From assembly GCA_021399435.1 (NCBI GenBank), contig JAJTUP010000004.1, forward strand, positions 434,001 through 498,000: 64,000 nucleotides of DNA, in the 5' to 3' direction. The translations under genes and the position numbers were made by a program. Below the pieces are notes generated by a model. It had not been told where the DNA came from, made no database searches, and worked only from the letters and a program-made list of their open reading frames with translations. Origin of the DNA: Diaporthe sp. PMI_573. Its lineage: Eukaryota; Ascomycota; Sordariomycetes; Diaporthales; Diaporthaceae. Shown piece after piece: positions 11,420 through 22,663 of the stretch (within the stretch, counting starts at the first letter, position 1; the number at the start of each line of letters is the position of its first letter).

Positions 11420-12033
11420 CTCAAATAATCTAGTGATCGATATTAATATTTCATCCGAACCAAGGGACAAATATGCCTGAGTGGTAGAATTAAATAATAA
11501 GCAATTAAGAATATGAAGCTGGCCTCGACGTCTAAGAGAGCAGAAAGCGTAAGGGCTGATTGGATGAAGACCTTCTGTATATTGCAGATTGATTGGATCA
11601 AATAATTCGATTCTGGACGTGGATGCAAGGAGGGCGTATATATGTGCCTCGCATCATGTCGTCCAAATAGAACTTCATTTTCCGACCGACTCAAAGTTGT
11701 TGCTATGAGCTGTGATAAGCCAAGACTTTCTTCGCCCGGCGTAGACAGAGTACACAGTTGTCCACTGACATTCGGACCTTGCCAAGGACCGTTCTCCGGT
11801 AGTCTCCACCCACCACTTTGACTCTTACTAGTAGACAGAGTCGTGTACATTTTCCTCACAAGCGCTGCAAACTACTTCTCGGAGGCCTAGGGCTCCGAGC
11901 GCGAGATAGCAACGTCAGGCTGCCTTGCTATAGAACCACCTTCAGTCATCTTTCTACCTGACCCAACTCGCACATTGGATTGATTCGGTCGTAACTGAAT
12001 GTCCGCTGTAGCGAAAGCACCGAGTCACCGTAA
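11420..12033. promoter_or_regulatory. divergent promoter, ABC transporter / Zn2Cys6 factor
   Basis: 614 nt between the two start codons, so it drives both genes. It contains a TATATAT run at about 11638-11644, a 22-bp near-palindrome at 11878-11899 and several further CGG/CCG triplets. Co-regulation of a pump and the regulator next to it is a common fungal arrangement; here it is inferred from position. Confidence 0.6.
11878..11899. promoter_or_regulatory. near-perfect palindrome, CGGAG-N8-CTCCG
   Basis: A 22-bp inverted repeat with arms CTCGGAG and CTCCGAG around GCCTAGGG. The arms match except for one base pair in the inner part. Zn(II)2Cys6 dimers typically bind inverted CGG triplets, so this is a good candidate operator for the adjacent regulator. 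A related CGGAG-N9-CTCCG lies at 14889-14907, on the other side of the regulator gene. Confidence 0.55.
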
Positions 12034-14440
12034 ATGGCTGAGCCGGCCCGAATGCATACAATCTCGGTGAGTGGAAGCTGGACACCTCCTTGAGATTTGG
12101 CCGTCCGGAGAGAGCGGCCCTCTCCAGTCGTACCTAGTTACGTTGCTGACGTACCATCGTCTCGGACCAGTGCCAGCGTTGTAAGTCCAAGAAGGTCAGT
12201 AAACCAGTCAAAGTATCTTGCCCACTGTTCTGGCAACACTGACGAGTGGTTTCAGCTGCGCTGCACTCGAACAATCCCCACATGCGAGCGCTGCAAGGCC
12301 CATGAAACGGAGTGTACCTATCCGGAGCGGACGAAAAAGCGACGAGCCAGGTCTTCGAAGTGGGTTGACTTCTTTCCTTTATGACACCATTGCGTCTCCT
12401 TGTTTGGATTCCGAGTAGCGGCTGAGATCGTGACCCCACAACAGGAACGTCGACCATTCCGTCTCGGACTCCGTATTGGAACGACTGCAGAAGCTAGAGA
12501 ATTACTGTGCCGGGTTGGCAGACCAGACTCCACCTTCAAGTTACACCTCACCCGCCACATCTACGGGCAACTCACTGGGCACCGCGTGCCCTCCTCGATC
12601 AACCAACGGGAATGACCAGGTGGGGGAACCCACTGGGCCCAATTCCGATGCGGCCCTTGTCACATTTCCTGTATCGCCTGCAGACTGCAGCCCTGGGAAA
12701 GCCTCCCCGAGCTCGATACCGGAAGTAGTAGTATTCGAGGGTAACCTGTTGCCCGATGCGGTGGAAGAAACAAGGAGACGCATAATACGTAGCTTGACGG
12801 AATGTGCTGTCACCGAGATAGAGGTTGATGTCCCGAAAGACACAGCCAAGTTCTGGATTAATGGTAAGCTGCAGCAACCCCGACATACCAAAAATAACTT
12901 TCCTGATGTCTGGTTCTAGACTTCCTCGACTACGCCGAGAAAGAGAATTTCTCAAGTCTAGTCGACCACACTCTACTACGCCTACTTCCCGACGTAATAG
13001 GCCAGCCACACATTCATGTCGACGCCACCATGACTCTAATATACTACTGCGCCTTATACCATGGCGCCTCCCTAACTCGGGTCGACTCGCATCCAGGCGT
13101 GAACTGGGCCAAGAAACTCTACATCTGCTGCATTCGTGCATTGCCTGGTTGGCAACGTGAGGCAGTAGGCTCGTTGACAGACTTCTATGCTGCTACACTT
13201 CTGGTTAGTCAATTGCTCATGTGCGGTGACCCTTCGACAAAAACAATCTTTTGACCTATTGAGCAGATGCAAGTGGCTTCGGAGTATTTTGATCGTGAAT
13301 TAGCTTGGCAGATGTTTACACTTGCTTGCGGATATGCCCAAGGACTCCAACTCCATCAAGTGGATCGTGAGGACAGACCACAATCATTGATCGATGGGAA
13401 GCCAATTTTGGATCGGCATCGCGAAGGGTTTTGGAATCTCAGTAAGTACTGTCACAATTACACTGTTCATGATAGTCTCCACAGCTCATCCAGGGGTGAA
13501 CCTTTCCTCCTTCGCATGGTTAGGCTGGTACTACGCCTTGCTACTTTTCATACTGTGGGGAAACGTCACACTGATCCTCGACGAAATAGTCCAAACTGAC
13601 TTCTGTTACCGACTTATCCACGACAAGAGCCCCACACTGACAGCCAATATCGACGCATGGAAAGTTGACCTTCCAAACCTGACCCCCTCGACTGGTGTCG
13701 ATGAGGATTTCACCTCCGCCATCCAGTTCCTCGTTAGCTCGCGGGTGACTTTCGCCCTGACCGAGTTCTTTCACATCATGGGTGATTTTGACGACACCCA
13801 TGATGCCGGTCTCGTTACGAAGGTCGAAGACATCTGTCTCCAGATTGATGATCTATATAATGAGTGGAAAATTGTAAGTATTCACTGTCTGTTATGCAAA
13901 TGCCGTGACGTCAATGACAGCTGACTTCAAAAAATGCAGGATGCATGGGTCAAGAGTCTAAGTGCTGACATGTTGCGATTATGGAATGTCTCATCAGTGG
14001 CTTTCACTGGATATCTATGCATTATTTTCATGTTGCGCAAAGCCACGGCGAAACTGCACAACTTGACAGACATCAGCGCCGCAGACGAACTGCTTTGGAA
14101 AATGCCCTTTATCCAGGATGTCTCCTATAAGACCCTCGACTTGGCTCACTTTATCCTGAGAGGAGATACTCGGTTCGACGTGTTAAGCCTTTTGTTTGGC
14201 TGGTTCAACATCCACCTGTCTTATAGCTATGTGGCACACAGGCTGATTGAGGCCTCCGATACTCATCCTGACGAGGAATGCATCACTTTATTGGATGATA
14301 TCGCACATATTGTTCAGACGGCAACAGAATCGAGCCCGGAGGCAGGTCCTTTGGCACCGGCTTTCTGGGCAGTGAACGCCCAAGTACAGAAGAAGGCCAG
14401 AATACTACGGGAGCAGGCAAATCAGTACGTGAGCACCTAA
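12034..14440 (+). CDS. Zn(II)2Cys6 transcription factor beside the ABC pump
   Basis: Eight exons proposed: 12034-12066, 12171-12194, 12256-12359, 12445-12863, 12920-13203, 13267-13441, 13590-13873 and 13940-14440 (607 aa). Splicing joins two halves of a perfect binuclear cluster, C-x2-C-x6-C-x6-C-x2-C-x6-C, at residues 12-39 (SCQRCKSKKLRC ... TCERCKAHETEC). A basic linker and a short coiled coil (LERLQKLENYC) follow, then a fungal regulatory middle region (for example EYFDRELAWQMFTLACGYA, and IQTDFCYRLIHDKSPTL after the sixth intron). The first two exons (33 and 24 nt) are the least certain, as is the 148-nt intron 13442-13589. It is probably nuclear and, by position, a regulator of the divergent ABC transporter. 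Confidence 0.75.
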
Positions 14441-14888
14441 GTACCTAGGTAGCTAGGCGAGGATCTTTGTCAAGGAATGTCATGGTGAGGTTATGCATCT
14501 ACGAGTTTATGTTTCGTGGACAATGATGCCGAATTTCTCCAATTAAAGCCATGAAAACTGTTATCAAATATTTACTTTAAGATCGAATTGAATCGTCCAA
14601 GCGCATGCTTCAAAAAAGAAGGTGTGCAAATCACTGGCATTGCGTGACAGGTCAGCAGCAACATTGAACTTCACCGCAATCGAGTGTCTGCTTCTCTTGA
14701 CACGTGGACATTCGGACTTTCGAAATTCACTGCGAGCGGCCGCTACAATCCAACACATGCCCCTAAAAGCGTGGCAATGCGGCGCCAAGGACTACATACA
14801 CAGGAACCCATCACCCCTTTTTTCTTGGCCCTGCCCTATCGAGAATTGGACCAACAGCTTGGCATGACCCTCGATGTTCGGTTCGCAC

Positions 14889-14907
14889 CGGAGTGTACCG
14901 CTCTCCG
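14889..14907. promoter_or_regulatory. CGGAG-N9-CTCCG inverted repeat
   Basis: Inverted CGGAG/CTCCG half-sites separated by 9 nt, about 450 nt after the stop of the Zn2Cys6 factor. The half-sites equal those of the palindrome at 11878-11899. It could be a second site for the same factor, perhaps serving the small ORF at 15412, or chance. Confidence 0.3.
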
Positions 14908-15411
14908 AAGGTTGAGCCCCGGTCATCACGGCATTTCGGCGCGGTCGGGGCCAACCACCGAGAGAGAGGCTCTGCCTGCATGATCCGAGACCGAACAGCA
15001 CTCTTTAGCTGGAACTATCGTCTTGGTCTTACTCTTTTGAGCACGTGGTTGGTAGTGGGCCTTTTCAGATCACAGCAGCAGCTTAAAGCCTCGGTGCGCC
15101 GAGAGTCCGGCTCCGAGTGGTTGACCTTGATCCGCACAGCCCTCAGAGGAAACGGACCCACCCGGTGCATCGAGAACTGCCTACCCTAGGCGTCAATCAA
15201 ATTTAGGCGCGAACTCTGCAGCTCTGAACGGAGGGCCTATCAGCTTTGGAAGTATTTAGTGTCCCTCACGGACGGTTCTCTGGGCTTGCATGTATCGGCG
15301 AAGTGAAATGTAATTAGTTCAGCTTTGTTAGAATACTCCTATTCTTTGCGTCCGTGATTTTTGCACAGAGAAAATCTCAGGAATCATCATCCGGACTCAA
15401 TTGCCAACAGC

Positions 15412-15567
15412 ATGGCATCATTATTACCTACTTCGATTCATATGGACACTTCCCTCTTAGGCTGGCACCATCTGTTGGTGACAGCGAGTTTCTTGCTACT
15501 CTCATCACTCCTTTTAGGGTTCGCAGTTAATCACCACTCAGAGACTCAACCCACGAGTACCAAGTGA
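15412..15567 (+). CDS. possible 51-aa single-pass membrane peptide
   Basis: An ATG-initiated ORF of 51 aa. Residues about 18-36 form one strong hydrophobic helix (HLLVTASFLLLSSLLLGFAV) followed by a short polar tail. It could be a genuine small membrane protein, the N-terminal anchor exon of a lost gene (cytochrome P450s begin this way), or chance. No homologue was recognised and no splice continuation was found. Confidence 0.25.
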   Translation: MASLLPTSIHMDTSLLGWHHLLVTASFLLLSSLLLGFAVNHHSETQPTSTK

Positions 15568-16043
15568 ACATGAAGACCCGAATGTACTCAGAAGAAAACA
15601 ATTAGGTGCTACAAACGCAAGCAAGCTGTTGCAAAGGTACTACAAGCGGGTAAGTCGAAAGTCAATATTGGGAATGCGCAACAGTGTTCAGGGGAGGGAC
15701 TGACAACAGTCTTAGTGCAGAGCGCAACAATTTGGGATGGACACCGCGGATAGGTAGTATCTAATCTTTCAGTGAACAGTCCCGGTATATTAGACAGCAT
15801 TGGGAGGAACGCAGGAGACTTGCAAACAGGCTCAGGGTCACACGTCTTAAGCCTATATCCTTGACAAAAAGGGGTCCCAGCGATTGAGGTGAAATTAGCT
15901 TTCAAATTGCAGATGGAAGGAGACTAATGGAGCTCGCAAACAGCTGATACAGGGAGACATCCAAAGGATATCTTCAAAGAGACCTTAGCCATGTGGGGTA
16001 ACAATTTCAGGCTTTAGGATTACATTTTTCTCAGTGAACCGCA

Positions 16044-17851
16044 TTATTCGGAGACCTCAACCAGGCTGCTATACTTGCTCCCAGTTCCCGACGCATAATT
16101 GAACAGGCCCACGCCACTGTCTCGCCGCCCATCCAGCACATCTTCCTCCTCGACCAAGTATCTCTTCGGCTCATCATTGCCCGCATTAGACAAAATCTGG
16201 TCAAGAGCTAGAGTAATCCGTTCAGCGCCTACTCTTGCGCCACCGATATTCGGCGCGGCGGGTCCCAGCCTCAGTGCGGCAAGCCTCCCTGCCATGAACA
16301 GAGGCACGTCATCCTTCCACATCAGATCCTCGTTCAAGCACGGGAATCCACCAAGACTCTGTATGGGATAGTCCTTGAGCATGTTCTGCAGATAGGGAAG
16401 CGTGGTGAAATCAGACTGGATGCCCGTGGCGAAGTAGATGTAATCAATGTCCGGCAGGCCCTCGATCGGCGGCTCGGTCTTGACCTTCCACACACCGCCC
16501 TCGCTATCGGCGCACTCCTCGAAATGAGCATCGGTGATGACGGTCTTCTCAAACATCTTCAGGGTCCCGCGCGACATATGCGGCTTGATGCGCTTCATGA
16601 ACGCAGGCGTGATGCTCCCACCACCCCGCGCCTCCTTGATGATCTCGAGTCTCTCCTCGTCCGAGTCGGCCTGGTGGAAGTATCCCTGGTGCAGCGTCTT
16701 GTACTTGCCCATCCAGTGGAGGTCGACGTCAAAGGCCTTGAGCTTGACGGTGCCGCGCATGACGTGCCAGACCCGCGTCACGCCGCGGCGGATGGCCAGG
16801 TCCGACAGCTGCGCCGACGTGAGGCCACCGCCCACGACGAGGATGTTGGTGCGTTTTTGGGCGGCGATGCGGGCCATGATGACGGGGTCGGGGAACTTGC
16901 CAATCCTCATGCTATGGCATGCTTGCGGCATGCAGGCGGTGTGGTCGGTGTTGGAGTGGCCTGGGAAGGAGAGGGCTGGGATCTTGGGGAGGACAGGGTC
17001 GTTGGCAGGGCCGACGGCGAGGATCACGGCGCGAGCGTAGCGAACGGTCTTGTCGGTTGTAACTGTGAACAGCTTGTCCTCGTTGTTGGGAATATCTTCC
17101 ACTGCGCTATAACGGATGTCTGTGACTGGTTCTTTGTGGACGAGACCATCCATGAGGTGATATCGCTCGGCTACGCAGTCGCAATGGTCGGTGAAAAGGG
17201 ACAACGAAGGGGTGTAGTAGTCCCATTGATCCCGCTGGTTGATGTCGATCGAAGCATCTTGCCTGTAGATCCAGCCAAGTTAATCCGAGTCAATAATACT
17301 TAAATAGACTGAACTCACTTTCCGCCGCTGAATTGGCTTCTCTTCTTCTTCCGGTGCTTGGTCATCTCCTTGCCCACGCACCCTCTAATCTCCACCAACT
17401 CATTCTCCCGCCCATGGAAATGAGCATGTGACAGCATCGCATCCCGATGCTGAGGGTCGACGTGCCACAGCATCGGACTGCGGAGATGACTGATGCCGTA
17501 AGTGGAGAAAAGTCTCCTCCAACGTCCAAGCCATCTGTTGTCGTCCGCGTCTAGCACCGCTATCCTTGACTCTGGCTTCCTACCCGTCTTTGGTCGCGAG
17601 CCCGGTACCTCCTTTCCGGTCTTGTAGTGTTTCAGCGCGACTCTTGTACCGTGCTTGCGCAGCCAGTGGAAACGACTGTGCTCTTCATCTGTGAACATGG
17701 CGGACGGAGCATCTTCTCGAAGGCGAGCAGCGGCAGCAAGACCACACGGACCCGCTCCGATGATCAGTACGTCGAAGATCTCGGGATCAATATCGAGGTC
17801 ATCGCGGGCCGTCGCCTGGCTGACAGACTCGTCGTCTTGTATCAGAGGCAT
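16044..17851 (-). CDS. FAD/NADPH-dependent monooxygenase-like protein
   Basis: Two exons, 17851-17319 and 17262-16044 (583 aa). The 56-nt intron has GTGAGT and CTACAG and is phase 2. ATG 17851 gives the usual short leader before the FAD-binding Rossmann motif DVLIIGAGPCGLAAAARL (residue about 27). A second dinucleotide fold is visible at about residue 314 (NILVVGGGLTSAQLSDLA), and an ATG-type motif near the C-terminal part (DYIYFATGIQSDF). This two-nucleotide-site layout is that of the class B flavin monooxygenase / ornithine-lysine N-hydroxylase superfamily, which hydroxylates or oxygenates small substrates with NADPH and O2. No NRPS or other siderophore gene is adjacent, so the substrate is unknown. 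Confidence 0.8.
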
Positions 17852-19024
17852 GTTGCGGTATGATAAAGAGGCTGTGGTCGGGGGAGGCACTGGTGGTATA
17901 TTCTGGGAAGATAGTTGAAGGGCATATCAGATCAGTTCGACCGAAAGGCACGCACAAGTGGTGTTCTTTAAGAGGCAAACGGATGAGATCCCCACTATTC
18001 GAAATGCGCACCCTGATGGACAGGTCGTCTCTAGTAACTTATCCTATAACAACGATAAAGGGATCTAGCATACCTAGTGAGCGTCCAAGTCCCCTTTCGC
18101 AGCACTGAGATACTACCCTGACCAACACATGCAATTTCTTGTTTTCCCCACAGAAACAGGTCAATTTCATGTTTTTTTATAGATATTTTATTTTACAGTA
18201 TACGAAGTAAATCCCTTTTGCCTTTCAAGCTGATGTGCTGCTGCTACATCAGAGTGGTTGCGACTCAGGTTGTCGTCTGAGAACCTTGATGGTTTAGCTC
18301 CCAGCCCAGTACTGGGGCCGCTTTCGTCATTGCACCCTCCACCGGACTCTGAGTTAGGCCCATGCGGCTAATAGCCTGTCCAAAGAGGTTCTCAAATGAC
18401 TTTCGTAAGCCAATCCAGTTCAATGGGATGTGCTGAACTTGGCGCCGGTCAGATATTCGCTGAGTACCTAACGTCTCCCGCTCCATACTCGTCGGCCAGC
18501 AAGGCGCTAACAGTCGAGGTACTTGAATATTCCATTACCCAGCGGCGATACTAGACAAATGGCCACTTTCATAAAGATGAACTGGAGCTTGAGGTCTGTG
18601 AAAGCCAGAAACGCCCCGAGAAACATTGAATGCTGCCGTGTCATCACGTGGCCCATTTTGAATCGTCTCTAAACTAATGGCACCGGAAACAAAGAAAAAG
18701 ACCTTGGAGCCAAAGCTAATGAAATAATTCTATTGTGTCTTCGGGATGAAAAGGAGGCGGCCGAGGGCGGCATTGTTTTGCCGCTCGTGCAATGAATGCC
18801 ATTGTGCTCAAAGAAACAATACACGCTTGGGACGGGCTGAACATCTATGAGGGAATATCATGTCACCAAGAAGGTCGAGGTCCAAGTATATATTATTCTG
18901 CTCGTGCGGTTCGAATGCTTTGAATATGGAATGGACTGCAAGAACACCACCATAGTATTCAGCAAGCCGAACGACCTCTCTGAATCAACAACATCTTGAT
19001 AAAACGCGAAATATCTCAATCAGG
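17852..19024. other. intergenic region between divergent genes
   Basis: 1.17 kb separating the start codons of the monooxygenase-like gene (minus) and the ankyrin-like gene (plus). An AT-rich tract lies at about 18168-18200 (runs of T and TATTTTATTTTA). No coding signal. Both promoters should lie here. Confidence 0.45.
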
Positions 19025-21031
19025 ATGCCTCGAAACACAACTCCCACGCCTATCATTCAGAATTCTATACCGGTACGTTATGACCCACAGGTTATGGTCA
19101 CACCTTGCGAGCCTAACCGCGTACCATATTTGCCCGTACAGATCCTCTACCAGATTGCCAAGGCACTCCCGCAGCCTAAGCAGGTCTTCCACCTGGCATT
19201 GGCCAGTAAAGAGATATGGGAGTATTTACAGCCGGCGTTGTATGAGTGCGAAGTGACCTATGAGGCGAGGCTTGCACATGAATATGGCGGTCAGTCTTCG
19301 ACCTCGTTGCAAAAGTATTACTCATTCTATCTTCGAGGAGACGGGGACAACAACAGCGTTGGAGAACGCGAGAACGAGGAGGATACTGCTCCAGCAGCCG
19401 AACTTTCCTGCCAGCACAACAAAACCCTGTCCCTGGGGAAATTCAATCCTGGGGAATGTGATGAATGCGGAATTGGACGCATAAGCCCCGATAAAAGGAT
19501 ATTCGAGGCCCAAATGCCTAGAATAGATGAACAATATCGTATTGATGGAGCGATGACGGCCTTGCACTGGGCGTCGATGCACGGCGCTTCGGCACTGCCC
19601 GTGGCGCAAAAGGCAATTCGTGCAGCTCTGGTCCATCAGCCATCCTATATCAATGGTTTGAATCTGATTAACCGCCACTATCGCAAGCACGAGCTTGACG
19701 ATGAGTCTCGACTGGTTATCGCAGATCATCCACCTCCTCTGTTCCTTGCTGTGGCGCAAGGCAACCTCGAGGTATGTCAGGCGTTGATCTACGCTGGTGC
19801 CGACACCAGTCTCTTGCTGGGTCTGACCACTCATGTATGGGATCCTAGAGGCAAGGGCGAAGTCAAGTTTGTCAGTTCTAAAATACATCGGCAGTGTGTC
19901 GAAGATTGGCTGGGGCAAGTGGAATGTGTCTGCGAGCTTCCGATAGAACCGGACGAGTACGCAGACCTGGAGCTTATTAGCTGTCAGACCGTGGGATACG
20001 TTGCGGTCGGCTCCGAGCGGACAGAGATTTTGCAGATGCTTCTACGGAGTGGACTGAATGTCCAGCAGGGTTCCTGGAGTCTGGTCCACTGCGCAGTCCT
20101 AGGTGGAAACTTGGCTGCTGTAAAGGCCCTCCTGCAGCATGACCCAAGTCTTGTTCATAGCCGTCACAAGGGCAACACTCCAATGCACTCTGTGCCTTTC
20201 ATGAAAAAGACGATTGGTACCGATATCCCAGAAGAGCAAGTTGAAGCTATAGTTTCGTGTCTCCTCGAACATGGTGCCATTCTGGACGCTCCAGCAGATG
20301 GATATGATGCATATTTCGAGCATTCCCCACCTGGGGAGACACCACTACAATTCGCTCTGACACGTCTCTGCCACTTAGATTTCGAGTCCGACGAGGACAG
20401 TATCCTCACAACTCTACGCGCAGTCAATGTCTTCATCAGCATGGGCTCCAGCTGGGTCCCGCCACTCCCGGACTCGGACTTGTTGCTGAGATACGCTATT
20501 ATATTCCCAGGCTTCAGTCAAGCCAAGGACGGTATTCTGGCCAACTGCCTCGAGAAAACGATTTTGCTGGTGACGCACCCGTATCTTGGGGACTACGACC
20601 TTTGGGACAGTCATTTCGATCCAATCCGGTATCGTGCGGTCCGCAAGGCATGGGGACAAATTTGCAAGACCATCGTCGCAAAAGCGTCCGAGTCCCTGTC
20701 ACGGGACACCGATGCTGACACCAGGGCAACCGTTGAGGCCGCACTTTCGCTTGCGTTCCGCCGCCTGGTTCATCAGGCCAATCACTATTGGCATCGAGCT
20801 GGCATAGTCGGCTGGTGGGCACTGGAGGCCGTTGGTAATTTACTCCTGTCCACTGGAATAATGCCAGGGGATGAAACAATGCGGGGGTGGGAGAGGATAT
20901 TGAAGAGAGATTATGAAGCGCCGGGCCTTAATGTTAAGCTGATCAAGGATTGTGAAGCGCTAGATGGAGACGAGAGCGAATGGGCATTTCTCCTGGCTGG
21001 CGTCAACGCCAAGGAGACTGAGGCAGATTAA
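19025..21031 (+). CDS. F-box-like / ankyrin-repeat protein
   Basis: A single exon of 668 aa from ATG 19025. Residues about 35-75 resemble an F-box-like start (LPVQILYQIAKALPQPKQVF, then LALASKEIWEYLQP). Ankyrin-type repeats are scattered from about 175 to 470. The clearest are PPLFLAVAQGNLEVCQALIY with AGAD (about 240), SLVHCAVLGGNLAAVKALLQ (about 355) and ETPLQFAL after a LLEHGAILDAP unit. The C-terminal 170 residues match nothing I recognise. Proteins of this layout are numerous in filamentous fungi. F-box versions act as SCF ubiquitin-ligase substrate receptors, but the F-box here is weak. No signal peptide. Confidence 0.75.
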   Translation: MPRNTTPTPIIQNSIPVRYDPQVMVTPCEPNRVPYLPVQILYQIAKALPQPKQVFHLALASKEIWEYLQPALYECEVTYEARLAHEYGGQSSTSLQKYYSFYLRGDGDNNSVGERENEEDTAPAAELSCQHNKTLSLGKFNPGECDECGIGRISPDKRIFEAQMPRIDEQYRIDGAMTALHWASMHGASALPVAQKAIRAALVHQPSYINGLNLINRHYRKHELDDESRLVIADHPPPLFLAVAQGNLEVCQALIYAGADTSLLLGLTTHVWDPRGKGEVKFVSSKIHRQCVEDWLGQVECVCELPIEPDEYADLELISCQTVGYVAVGSERTEILQMLLRSGLNVQQGSWSLVHCAVLGGNLAAVKALLQHDPSLVHSRHKGNTPMHSVPFMKKTIGTDIPEEQVEAIVSCLLEHGAILDAPADGYDAYFEHSPPGETPLQFALTRLCHLDFESDEDSILTTLRAVNVFISMGSSWVPPLPDSDLLLRYAIIFPGFSQAKDGILANCLEKTILLVTHPYLGDYDLWDSHFDPIRYRAVRKAWGQICKTIVAKASESLSRDTDADTRATVEAALSLAFRRLVHQANHYWHRAGIVGWWALEAVGNLLLSTGIMPGDETMRGWERILKRDYEAPGLNVKLIKDCEALDGDESEWAFLLAGVNAKETEAD

Positions 21032-21212
21032 GGTATACCTGTGTAGGTAGGAATTGTGGTCATCTAGATTTTGGGTAGGCGTGTAAAATAATCAGGGCAT
21101 GGTGTTCGTCTCAGCTTGTGTGTGTACAACTCGTGAATTTCCCCAAGACCCCAGTAAAATAACAGAATGTGATCACGAATAAGCTGTGAGTTGAGCCACG
21201 GTGATTATGGTG

Positions 21213-22402
21213 CTATATTTGCTGTTTCCGTAGGGCCTGCCATATCCTCCATGGCAATTTCCAGCTACTTTTGACCTGGAATGGGTCAAAATTGACCTTC
21301 TCGACCCTTTCGAGATAGTCGCCGGCTGGTATAGCCTCCAGCAGCACTCCAAAGCCACGTTTTATGTCCCGCTGTGTGGTATCATCCTCCTCCTCGCCAT
21401 ACGTGTGCTCCACCTCGCCAGCATGTTCGTACTCATGATCAGGATCCGCCCCCTGGCCTATATTTTTCAACATCTCCCGTGCGGTGATAAGGTGGTCGTT
21501 GGCACGGGTGGCCACCTTGAAGATGGCATCCTGCAAACCATTTGCGTTGGGGCCATGGCGGAACACATCCTCTTCTCGTAGGTCGACCTCGGCCATGACG
21601 TCGAGGGGCAGCAGGAGAGCCTGACTCCTACTGTTGCCGGCTTCTTTCCCTCCGGGCGTGTGCACCGGCCGCGGTGGTGCAGCCAGGACGGGCACGCCGC
21701 GGAGGGTGGCGACGATGCCGCATGCCTTGCCGATATGGCTAGCCAAGTGGTCCATGTGCACTGAGCGGACGTCCATCGCAGCCAGCGTCATATACATCAG
21801 TGTGGCGTACGTGTTCTCGGCGTAATCTTCCAGCGCAGCCAGACTCGAGAAGGGCCTGTTGTCCATGTACTTCTCGCGGGTGTTGATGAAGCGCAGCAGC
21901 CAGAACTTGATGGAGCTCGCGCTGCTGCTGGAGCCTGTCCTCTCGGCGAGATCGGTGATGGCCTTGTGCAGGAGGATAGAGATGGGCTCCTTGGGCGGGT
22001 TGCCGGCGAAGGTCTTGTTGATAGAGTCGCGCCAGAACTGCATGCGCATAAGACCTATTGTAGGGTTCGAGACGGTCTCGGGAAGACGGGCGAGTTCGAG
22101 GTTGAGAGTTCGCAGGGCGTCGTACGCATTTTGGGCGGACCGAGGGACGAATTGGCGGATGAGGTAGGAATCGTAGTCGCCTTGCCTACAAGAAGGAAAC
22201 ATGTGAGAGGAGTGTGCCGACGATGGGCAAAGGCAAAGGCTGGGGCGGGCGTTGCAGACCTCAATTGGTTCACACAGTATTTCCGAGCGCTCTCGATGTC
22301 TGCTTCTGTCGCAATTCCTCTTGCTCTTATTGTCCGGGTACTGCCCAGTGCCCGGACAAGTGGCCTTCCTGGGCCATGTCTGAGGCTGTGGGAGAGATAC
22401 AT
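21213..22402 (-). CDS. NDUFAF6-like squalene/phytoene synthase-fold protein
   Basis: Two exons, 22402-22260 and 22185-21213 (371 aa). The 74-nt intron has a weak donor (GTCTGC) but restores the reading QLRQGDYDSYLIRQFVPRS. The first 35 residues are Arg/Ser-rich without acidic residues, as in a mitochondrial presequence. The body is an isoprenoid-synthase fold of the squalene/phytoene synthase type (RTLNLELARLP, HIGKACGIVATLRGVP, DVMAEVDLREEDVF). The aspartate-rich catalytic motifs of true synthases are not visible. This matches the complex I assembly factor NDUFAF6 family (C8orf38), which works in the mitochondrial matrix. The gene is divergent from the RAD5 homologue, with only 261 nt between start codons. 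Confidence 0.8.
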
Positions 22403-22663
22403 GGTGTTCAGGAGAGCTCAAGATTGGACTGCGCCATCTTAGAACTGCATCTCGCCTTAACGAACGTTGGCCATCAAAAGATAGCAAATCGAAGCTCTGT
22501 CGCTACTTTGCCTCTGGAACATTTTGGATGACGGCATGCGGGTAGCTGAACCCCTGTTCGCCCCACCTTTCTGACAAAGGTCGAAGCCTTGAGTGGCTGC
22601 AGCCCATGACGCCAAAAGACGCGCCCTCAAAGAGCAGTCGCGTCTCACCAGCGCAACGTTCGA
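22403..22663. promoter_or_regulatory. short bidirectional promoter (NDUFAF6-like / RAD5)
   Basis: 261 nt between the start codons of two divergent genes, a mitochondrial assembly factor and a DNA-damage-tolerance helicase. No TATA box is obvious. The distance grows to 327 nt if the RAD5 homologue starts at the ATG at 22730. Confidence 0.5.

Larger units (their letters stand above)
14441..16043. other. gene-poor region with one tiny membrane ORF
   Basis: 1.6 kb with no clear full-length gene. It holds the CGGAG-N9-CTCCG site at 14889-14907, a small ORF with a membrane segment at 15412-15567, and on the minus strand a cysteine-rich open frame (15609-15905) that lacks an ATG. The right end is the 3' flank of the monooxygenase gene. 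Confidence 0.45.

Noticed and set aside
16524..17303. 259-aa plus-strand open frame over the monooxygenase gene
   Set aside because: It mirrors the minus-strand codons; the minus-strand protein has both nucleotide-binding motifs and a proper splice site.
18890..18920. GGTTCGAATGC as a possible tRNA T-arm
   Set aside because: No acceptor stem, D-arm or anticodon arm could be paired around it.
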